Part shown: piece after piece, positions 7,808 to 12,121 of the stretch | Position numbering within the stretch: position 1 is the first letter of the stretch | How the letters are laid out: every line of letters starts with the position of its first letter | Assembly: GCA_021617435.1 (NCBI GenBank) | Contig: JAJWCP010000039.1 | Span: 1-12,121, forward strand | Direction of reading: 5' to 3' | Length of the DNA stretch: 12,121 nucleotides | Source of the DNA: Pseudomonadota bacterium | GTDB taxonomy: Bacteria; Pseudomonadota; Alphaproteobacteria; RF32; CAG-239 | Program-made: the position numbers and the translations under genes | The notes under the pieces: model-generated | Databases searched by the model: none | What the model saw: only the letters and a program-made list of their open reading frames with translations | Told to the model about the DNA's origin: nothing

Positions 7808-8614
7808 TTACAACGCGTCATAAATATCTTCAAGTTTCTGTTTGCCAGCTTGCAAATCTTTATAATCAACCACAATATAAGTCTGCTCATCGCCGTCCGC
7901 ATACAGCGCCAAGGTTACGCCGGTTTTGCCGTTTTCAAAAGTTGCGTACAAAGTCGCTTCGCCGCTTACCAGTTTTTGCAAAAATCCTTCCGCGCCAAGC
8001 GGCATTTCAACTTTGCGGGATATAACATTACCGTCTGTGTCAGTTTCATCAACATCAACCGCCGCCGGTGTATAAAACTGCTGAGCATTACCGTATTTTT
8101 TAGCCAACATCTGGTAATATTGCTTGTAAAGCTTCAACCCCTTGCTTGCCGAAGTGTCATCTTGTTGCGGCTTGCCGTAAGCAATAATCCGCCACAACTG
8201 GTTATTATCGCCAAAACTTATATCAACTTCCTTAAAATCAGATACCGATTTGGGCAAATTAATTGCTTTATATGTTTCCGGCGTGTCTTTGAGTTCAATC
8301 GGAGTTAAATAAACCTTTAAGTCTTCAATATCTTTGCGAGGCGCCAACCAACTTAAACCAAACGGAGCCGGAGTATAAATAGTCTGAGGCTTAACATCTT
8401 GCACTTTTTCAATCTGCTTGCTGACGGGTTTAATTTTCAGCGCGGTCGGGCGGCTTTCTAAAATTTTACCCGCTTCCGTTTGCCCCGATTCGCTCACCGC
8501 ATCTTGTTTCATTTTGCCTGAAACCAACAAATCACCGAAAAAGCCCTCTTCTGCCATTGCCGAGCCGGAAGCCAAAACCCCCATAGCCACTAAAAACCGG
8601 CATATTTTTTTCAT
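7808..8614 (-). CDS. Exported protein of unknown function
   Basis: A 268-aa protein with a classic Sec signal peptide (MKK, hydrophobic core, then ASGSAMA|EE, cleavage after residue 21). I chose the ATG at 8614 because AAGGAGA lies 6 nt upstream and the signal peptide begins there; the in-frame ATG at 8656 would put an unlikely 14-residue extension before it. The mature protein starts with a linker-like stretch, then PFGLSWLAP and a globular region with many aromatic residues and a well-conserved look (YKQYYQMLAKKYG). I know no matching family. It has no cysteines in the mature part and no transmembrane segment, so it is probably periplasmic. It is first in the unit with the Mur ligase (10-bp gap) and ldcA, so a link to envelope or murein turnover is inferred from position only. 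Confidence 0.85.
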   Translation of the reverse strand: MKKICRFLVAMGVLASGSAMAEEGFFGDLLVSGKMKQDAVSESGQTEAGKILESRPTALKIKPVSKQIEKVQDVKPQTIYTPAPFGLSWLAPRKDIEDLKVYLTPIELKDTPETYKAINLPKSVSDFKEVDISFGDNNQLWRIIAYGKPQQDDTSASKGLKLYKQYYQMLAKKYGNAQQFYTPAAVDVDETDTDGNVISRKVEMPLGAEGFLQKLVSGEATLYATFENGKTGVTLALYADGDEQTYIVVDYKDLQAGKQKLEDIYDAL

Positions 8615-8648
8615 AAATCTTCTCCTTTTGCATATTGAAGAAAAAAAG

Positions 8649-8677
8649 TTGAACACTGTTCATTTTTCTGTTATAGT
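8649..8677 (+). promoter_or_regulatory. Promoter of the TetR-family gene
   Basis: TTGAAC (8649-8654) and TATAGT (8672-8677) are separated by exactly 17 bp, with a start predicted near 8684. On the opposite strand TATAAC (8675-8670) could serve as the -10 for the exported-protein gene, but its -35 is poor. Confidence 0.65.
8650..8662. promoter_or_regulatory. Perfect palindrome, candidate TetR-type operator
   Basis: TGAACA-C-TGTTCA is a perfect inverted repeat around C8656, flanked by an A-run on the left and a T-run on the right. It covers most of the tetR -35 element and lies in the divergent gap. A TetR dimer bound here would block its own gene and, given the 36-bp distance to the opposite start codon, could also repress the exported-protein/Mur ligase/ldcA unit. 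The short half-sites and dyad symmetry fit TetR-family operators in general. Binding is inferred. Confidence 0.6.
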
Positions 8678-8713
8678 AACGCAAATTTGTTAATTTAGAT
8701 ATAAGAATCAACC

Positions 8714-9310
8714 ATGAATAAAGATAATATTCAAGAAATTTTAGTCAACAAAGGTCGTGAACTGATTCAAGAAAAAGGCGCTGAATTTTTAACCGCGCGC
8801 AAACTCTCTGAGGCTTCTGGTTACTCGGTCGGCACCATTTACAATCAGTTCGGCAACATGGATAATTTTATCTTAATTCAAAATTACCTGACTTTAGACA
8901 GCTTGTATATCCGCCTGGCGCATTTACAAGCTTCAGGCACACCTTATCAGCGGCTTAATTTATATGCGCGCGAGTTTATCAATTTTGTGCTTGAAAATAA
9001 AAATCTGTGGTTTTTGGTACATAACTTTCACCTTTTAAACAACAACCGCCACTTTTCAAAAGTTTATCTGCGCCGCGTGGTACAAATCACCCAACTGGTT
9101 GAAAGCTCATTTAAGGCGCTGTTTCCCGAAATTCCGTTGCCGGAACGCCTGCTTTCATTGCAAATTTTGTGGCTATCATTGTTTTCATTAAGCTCTTTTT
9201 TAACCACCGACACATTAGACAGCTTTACCAAAATTAACAAAAAAACTTTGTGCGAATTGCTCCTAAACACCTATCTTGCCGGTATGAAAGTGCTTGAAAA
9301 GGCGCAATAG
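8714..9310 (+). CDS. TetR/AcrR-family transcriptional regulator
   Basis: A 198-aa regulator with the typical length and an N-terminal TetR DNA-binding domain. The helix-turn-helix is seen at about 26-48 (LTARKLSEASGYSVGTIYNQF), including the diagnostic S-x-G-T-I-Y-N-x-F recognition helix. The C-terminal two thirds are helical and hydrophobic, as expected of the ligand-binding and dimerisation domain; they are too variable to suggest a ligand. No strong Shine-Dalgarno precedes the ATG (only a weak TAAG-type match), so translation may be low, which is common for such regulators. The gene diverges from the exported-protein unit, with a palindrome over its promoter, suggesting autorepression and perhaps control of the divergent genes. 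No clear terminator follows. Confidence 0.92.
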   Translation: MNKDNIQEILVNKGRELIQEKGAEFLTARKLSEASGYSVGTIYNQFGNMDNFILIQNYLTLDSLYIRLAHLQASGTPYQRLNLYAREFINFVLENKNLWFLVHNFHLLNNNRHFSKVYLRRVVQITQLVESSFKALFPEIPLPERLLSLQILWLSLFSLSSFLTTDTLDSFTKINKKTLCELLLNTYLAGMKVLEKAQ

Positions 9311-9384
9311 CATTTTTGCTTTATAAAAATATCATTAATTTTCAGCATATTAGCTCTAAAATAAAAATTTCTTGTTAATAATTG

Positions 9385-9399
9385 TTAACAGGCGTTTAA
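9385..9399. promoter_or_regulatory. CtrA-type binding box (TTAA-N7-TTAA) upstream of ctrA
   Basis: TTAA (9385-9388), seven bases, TTAA (9396-9399) is an exact match to the known CtrA consensus spacing. Its centre lies about 48 bp before the predicted transcription start, just upstream of the -35, which would suit autoactivation. A neighbouring TTAA at 9375 makes a near-perfect 16-bp palindrome with the box's first half (9374-9389, one mismatched pair). The region is AT-rich, so chance TTAA pairs do occur. Confidence 0.6.
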
Positions 9400-9404
9400 A
9401 ATGA

Positions 9405-9433
9405 TTCACAAATAAAAAATATGGCGTTATAGT
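9405..9433 (+). promoter_or_regulatory. ctrA promoter with a GANTC site over the -35
   Basis: TTCACA (9405-9410) and TATAGT (9428-9433), each one mismatch from consensus, are separated by 17 bp. The start falls near 9440, with a leader of about 33 nt and a strong GGAAGGA ribosome binding site (9459-9465). GATTC at 9403-9407 is a GANTC site, the CcrM methylation target, overlapping the -35. Confidence 0.65.
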
Positions 9434-9472
9434 ATTAACATCATTGTTAAAAAACAACGGAAGGATAAAAAG

Positions 9473-10159
9473 ATGAGAGTGCTGTTAGTTGAAGATGATT
9501 ACGCCGTTTCGCAAAGCATTGAAACCATGCTCAAAAAAGAGGGCATGATTGTTGACGCCACTGACTTGGGCGAAGACGGTCTGGAAATCGGCAAATTGTA
9601 TGATTATGACATCATTATTCTTGACTTAATGTTGCCTGACATGAACGGATATGAAGTTCTTAAAAGCCTGCGCAACGCCAAAGTCAACACTCCGGTGCTG
9701 ATTTTATCCGGTTTATCTGAGCCTGATAAAAAAGTTAAGGGGTTAGGATATGGTGCCGATGACTATTTAACCAAACCTTTTGATAAGGCCGAGCTTTTAG
9801 CCCGTATTCAAGCGATTGTGCGCCGCTCTAAAGGGCACTCCAACTCCATCATTAAAACTGGTGAAGTTGAAGTTAACTTAGATACACAAACCGTTACCGT
9901 CAGCGGCAAGCCGTTACACTTAACCGGCAAAGAATACGGCATTATGGAATTGCTTTCATTGCGCAAAGGTTCAACCTTAAACAAAGACCAGTTTTTAAAC
10001 CACTTATATGGCGGAATTGATGAGCCTGAACTTAAAATCATTGACGTGTTTATTTGCAAATTGCGCAAAAAGCTTGAAGACATTTCCGGCGGTAAAAACT
10101 ATATTGAAACCGTTTGGGGCAGAGGTTATGTATTGCGTGACCCTGACGAAGTTAAATAA
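9473..10159 (+). CDS. ctrA: Cell-cycle response regulator CtrA
   Basis: A 228-aa OmpR-type response regulator, the master cell-cycle and development regulator of alphaproteobacteria. The receiver domain (1 to about 118) has the acidic pair Glu7/Asp8/Asp9, phosphoacceptor Asp51 (ILDLMLPDMNG), Ser79 and Lys101 (TKPF). The winged-helix output domain (about 125-225) holds the stretches that mark CtrA itself: RRSKGH (117-122), LHLTGKEY (148-155), ELLSLRKG (159-166), FLNHLYGG (174-181), DEPELKIIDVFICKLRKKL (183-201), and ETVWGRGYVLRDP (212-224). CtrA binds TTAA-N7-TTAA sites and, when phosphorylated, controls replication, division, motility and envelope genes. The Caulobacter protein ends in Ala-Ala, which is needed for ClpXP proteolysis; this one ends DPDEVK, so its turnover may differ. 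The promoter carries a CtrA box and a GANTC site. No terminator is seen before the next gene. Confidence 0.97.
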   Translation: MRVLLVEDDYAVSQSIETMLKKEGMIVDATDLGEDGLEIGKLYDYDIIILDLMLPDMNGYEVLKSLRNAKVNTPVLILSGLSEPDKKVKGLGYGADDYLTKPFDKAELLARIQAIVRRSKGHSNSIIKTGEVEVNLDTQTVTVSGKPLHLTGKEYGIMELLSLRKGSTLNKDQFLNHLYGGIDEPELKIIDVFICKLRKKLEDISGGKNYIETVWGRGYVLRDPDEVK

Positions 10160-10181
10160 TTAGTTTTATTTTTGCTGATAA

Positions 10182-10274
10182 ATCCGGCTACAAGGTTTAA
10201 ATAATCAAGCTCTTGCTTATATCTCCTCAAAATGCAGGAGAATAAAATGAGCAGAGTATACCTTGTAGCCGGAT
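10182..10274 (+). repeat. 15-bp perfect inverted repeat around the start of the RgpF-like gene
   Basis: ATCCGGCTACAAGGT at 10182-10196 is the exact reverse complement of 10260-10274; the 63-nt loop contains the ribosome binding site and start codon. The right arm lies inside the coding sequence (codons for residues 5-10, VYLVAG). Part of the pairing extends outward past a mismatch (two more pairs). No T-run follows, so it is not a simple terminator. In the mRNA it could enclose the translation start in a stem-loop. Confidence 0.8.
10222..10241 (+). promoter_or_regulatory. Inner hairpin covering the Shine-Dalgarno of the RgpF-like gene
   Basis: TCTCCT (10222-10227) pairs with AGGAGA (10236-10241) around an 8-nt loop. 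The paired right arm is the ribosome binding site of the ATG at 10247. It sits within the loop of the 15-bp inverted repeat, so the leader can form two nested structures that would both restrict initiation. This is a candidate translational switch; the function is inferred. Confidence 0.55.
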
Positions 10275-10963
10275 ATAATAATCAAAAAATTCTTAACGAT
10301 TACACAGTTTATCTGGTGCAAACCTTAGCCAAAACCGGCGAAGTTTATTATCTTTCAAATGGCGCAATCCCAAAATCTGAGTTGCAAAAACTGCAAGATT
10401 ATACGGTTTACGCCGATTCGGTAATCCACAACGGCAATGATTTCGGATCCTGGCAATATTTAATTTATCATTACGGCTGGCAAAATTTACTGCAATATGA
10501 TGAGGTTGTGTTTTGCAATGACAAAACCTATGCCACACTCGCTCACCTGCAAAATCTTTCCGCATATTTTAAATTGCAAAATTATGATTTTTGGAGCTTA
10601 ACGGAAAAATACAGCCACAACTCTGAAGATAACGGACGCTTTGTAATTTTTAAGCACGATGTAATTAAAAATCCCAAATTTCAAGAGTTTTGGAATAACA
10701 TCATTTTCCGTGACAAGCGCGATACTTATCGCAGTGTTTTACCGGCATTCTTAAAAGAATTAGGCTACAACGGCAAAACCGATATTAAAAACTACAAACA
10801 AAAAAGAGCTGTAAAATTAGCAAACTCAGCGATTCGCCTAAGCGCTCCGGTCAGTTATGGCTACATTTTCAGCGCAGAACAAAAAACGCCTCAACACAAA
10901 CCGCTTAGCAACATCATTAAAAATCTAAAAAACGGTATTAATATCTTCCGCTCCGGTTTATAA
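10247..10963 (+). CDS. RgpF-like (rhamnan synthesis protein F) polysaccharide protein
   Basis: A 238-aa soluble protein resembling the RgpF family, which acts in assembly of rhamnose-containing and other surface polysaccharides. Matching features are the start with a short strand (VYLVAGYNN), the strand-and-loop VYYLSNGAIP (33-42), NGNDFGSWQYL (62-72), matching the family's DFGSW signature, CNDKTYATL (90-98), in the place of the usual NDS motif, and NYDFWSLTEKY (112-122). It covers about one RgpF domain with no fused glycosyltransferase, so it is a stand-alone form; donor and acceptor are unknown. I chose the ATG at 10247, not the one at 10232, because AGGAG (10236-10240) is 6 nt before it and lies inside the would-be coding region of the earlier start. 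The leader is unusually structured. The gene follows ctrA by 87 bp and may be co-transcribed with it. No T-run terminator follows on this strand. Confidence 0.75.
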   Translation: MSRVYLVAGYNNQKILNDYTVYLVQTLAKTGEVYYLSNGAIPKSELQKLQDYTVYADSVIHNGNDFGSWQYLIYHYGWQNLLQYDEVVFCNDKTYATLAHLQNLSAYFKLQNYDFWSLTEKYSHNSEDNGRFVIFKHDVIKNPKFQEFWNNIIFRDKRDTYRSVLPAFLKELGYNGKTDIKNYKQKRAVKLANSAIRLSAPVSYGYIFSAEQKTPQHKPLSNIIKNLKNGINIFRSGL

Positions 10964-11012
10964 AATTTTTTATTTAGCTGACTCATGCACAGCGCTGATC
11001 CGCATAAGCAAA

Positions 11013-11040
11013 AGCACCGGAACCAACAGATTCCGGTGCT
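11013..11040 (-). terminator. Intrinsic terminator of the 330-aa unknown gene
   Basis: A 10-bp perfect GC-rich stem (AGCACCGGAA, 11013-11022, with TTCCGGTGCT, 11031-11040) has an 8-nt loop. On the minus strand it is followed by TTTTGCTT, a short T-run. It lies 18 bp beyond the stop of the minus-strand gene. On the plus strand there is no T-run, so it would serve the RgpF-like gene poorly. Confidence 0.75.
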
Positions 11041-11057
11041 CGTGAAATATTAAAATA

Positions 11058-12050
11058 TTAGTCTTTTGTATTGCCTTTCATATCTTTAATTTTAGCCTGA
11101 ATTTCAGCGGATAATTTATTGCCTTTTTCAGGCGTTACCGGCTCTTTAATTTCGCCGCTCCGACGTTTTCCGGCAATCTCATCTGCCACAACCGCCCCAC
11201 TAACCGCCTCTTCTCTACGAGTTTTCACTGCCTCTAAACGTTCTTTAATACGTTTCTTTCGCATATCGGTATATATTTTAAATCCCTTTTCCATATCCCT
11301 GCGTGCTTGCTCATATTTGATATTTTGAAGATTTGGTGTATTATATTGAGGCAAAAAATCAATTTCATTGTTAAATTTTGCATTAATATTATAGCCATAT
11401 AAATCTTGTGGATTAATAGCTTTGCTTAATTCATCAAAAGCTTTCCAAGTATCATCTTCATATTTTTTGAAAAGTGAATCTCGTAAAACAACAGCTTCAG
11501 AACAGCTATATCCACCATTCTTTAGCCGCCGAAGCATTCCATACATAGACATATTCATATACTCTGTATAGTTTTTTCCTGTTTTATTATCATAAAATTG
11601 ACCTTGTAAAGTTCCAGGGACATAAGTCATTTGCGGAATCAAATTTTGATTAAGCAAAGCATTAACCGGTCCTTCAAAAACAACTTCTGAATTGTCATTC
11701 GGACGCTCGGTAATTTTATACGAATAACCTCCCATTGCTGTTTTGATTTTCATATTCCGGTTACCATCCTCATCTTTTCCTAATTCAATAATAGCATCAG
11801 ATGGGAAATCCAAATCCTGTAAACGTATTTTATCTTTACCATCAGGAAGCACACGCCAAGTTCTTCTATGTCCTTTTTTAATTTCTTTCATCAAATCATC
11901 TATATTTTCTTTTACTAAAAAATTAAATCTTGATGAGGCATCGCGAGGTATACTGGTATATTTTTTATTATTTTCAACGTAGATATTATCTACTCCTATT
12001 GTTTCTTCTTCAATCAGTTTGTTGATTTCATCATTTGTAAGTTTACTCAT
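11058..12050 (-). CDS. Unrecognised 330-aa protein
   Basis: I do not recognise this protein. It has no signal peptide, no transmembrane segment and a single cysteine (Cys183), so it looks cytoplasmic, or secreted by a route without an N-terminal signal. Residues 1-60 are helical and acidic. The middle (65-165) looks beta-rich, with many Gly/Asn/Asp turns (for example GKDEDGNRNM, 91-100). Residues 165-260 are mixed. The last 70 residues (260-330) are very charged and Lys/Arg/Glu-rich (MRKKRIKERLEAVKTRREE), probably a long helix followed by a flexible tail. Codon use appears more AT-rich than in the neighbouring genes, which may point to a lineage-specific or transferred gene. The start is well supported by AAAGGAG 7 nt upstream. 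A terminator-like hairpin stands just before it and another after it, so the gene is bounded on both sides. Confidence 0.75.
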   Translation of the reverse strand: MSKLTNDEINKLIEEETIGVDNIYVENNKKYTSIPRDASSRFNFLVKENIDDLMKEIKKGHRRTWRVLPDGKDKIRLQDLDFPSDAIIELGKDEDGNRNMKIKTAMGGYSYKITERPNDNSEVVFEGPVNALLNQNLIPQMTYVPGTLQGQFYDNKTGKNYTEYMNMSMYGMLRRLKNGGYSCSEAVVLRDSLFKKYEDDTWKAFDELSKAINPQDLYGYNINAKFNNEIDFLPQYNTPNLQNIKYEQARRDMEKGFKIYTDMRKKRIKERLEAVKTRREEAVSGAVVADEIAGKRRSGEIKEPVTPEKGNKLSAEIQAKIKDMKGNTKD

Positions 12051-12076
12051 CGTTTTACTCCTTTATAAAATGCACA

Positions 12077-12112
12077 AAAAATTCCAAAGGAAAACTTCCC
12101 TTTGGAATTTTT
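12077..12112. terminator. Terminator-like hairpin in the leader of the unknown gene
   Basis: A 14-bp perfect stem (12077-12090 with 12099-12112; core ATTCCAAAGG/CCTTTGGAAT) has an 8-nt loop and runs of T on the 3' side of both strands. It ends 26 bp before the minus-strand start codon. No room for a promoter remains between the hairpin and the ribosome binding site. It could end a gene beyond the right edge on either strand, or act as an attenuator for this gene. Confidence 0.75.
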
Positions 12113-12121
12113 GATAAATTG

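Noticed and set aside
8615..8656. Earlier in-frame ATG at 8656 for the exported protein
   Set aside because: It would place 14 residues (MFNFFSSICKRRRF) before a perfect signal peptide and would overlap the palindrome; the ATG at 8614 has AAGGAGA at the right distance.
9309..9320. Small hairpin AGCA-TTTT-TGCT after the TetR gene
   Set aside because: A four-pair stem is too weak for a terminator and no clear T-run follows.
10232..10246. Earlier in-frame ATG at 10232 for the RgpF-like protein
   Set aside because: The AGGAG at 10236-10240 would be inside the gene and serves the ATG at 10247; no ribosome site stands before 10232 except the hairpin's left arm, which is a pyrimidine run.
1..12121. 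tRNA, rRNA, CRISPR arrays, insertion sequences
   Set aside because: I looked for cloverleaf-like GC-rich segments, regularly spaced repeats and transposase motifs (DDE, HTH plus terminal inverted repeats) and saw none.

Overview
The window is AT-rich bacterial chromosome from an alphaproteobacterium. The best evidence is a nearly full-length CtrA cell-cycle response regulator (9473-10159) that closely matches the alphaproteobacterial CtrA family. The first gene (106-1116) also has an alphaproteobacterial aspartate-semialdehyde dehydrogenase (Asd) scaffold. The species cannot be named from sequence alone. I see no rRNA, tRNA, CRISPR array, transposase or phage structural gene.

Layout, left to right. 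(1) 1-3561: a plus-strand unit of an Asd-like protein whose catalytic residues appear to be lost, then a large MscS-family channel, closed by a strong terminator. (2) 3565-4345: a monocistronic lipoprotein with a near-consensus promoter, and a long hairpin shared with the convergent MazG-like NTP pyrophosphohydrolase gene (4343-4741, minus). (3) 4887-5549: a small membrane zinc peptidase of the M50 type, whose stop codon overlaps that of the convergent ldcA. (4) 8614 down to 5546, minus strand: a tight three-gene unit of an exported protein of unknown function, a Mur ligase of the MurC/Mpl group and an LD-carboxypeptidase. The last two fit murein-peptide recycling: LdcA trims tetrapeptide to tripeptide and an Mpl-type ligase puts it back on UDP-MurNAc. 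(5) 8714-9310: a divergent TetR-family regulator, with a perfect 13-bp palindrome over its own -35 element that could control both directions. (6) 9473-10963: ctrA with a recognisable promoter (CtrA box, GANTC site over the -35), then a RgpF-like surface-polysaccharide protein whose leader holds a 15-bp inverted repeat around a second hairpin that covers the Shine-Dalgarno. (7) 11058-12050, minus: a 330-aa protein I do not recognise, with a terminator-like hairpin on both sides.

Most of the window serves the cell envelope (channel, lipoprotein, membrane peptidase, murein recycling, polysaccharide) or its cell-cycle control. The points most worth a second look are the apparent Asd pseudoenzyme, the nested leader structure before the RgpF-like gene, the ctrA promoter arrangement with a CtrA C-terminus lacking the usual Ala-Ala end, the TetR palindrome, and the unknown gene with a hairpin leader at the right edge.
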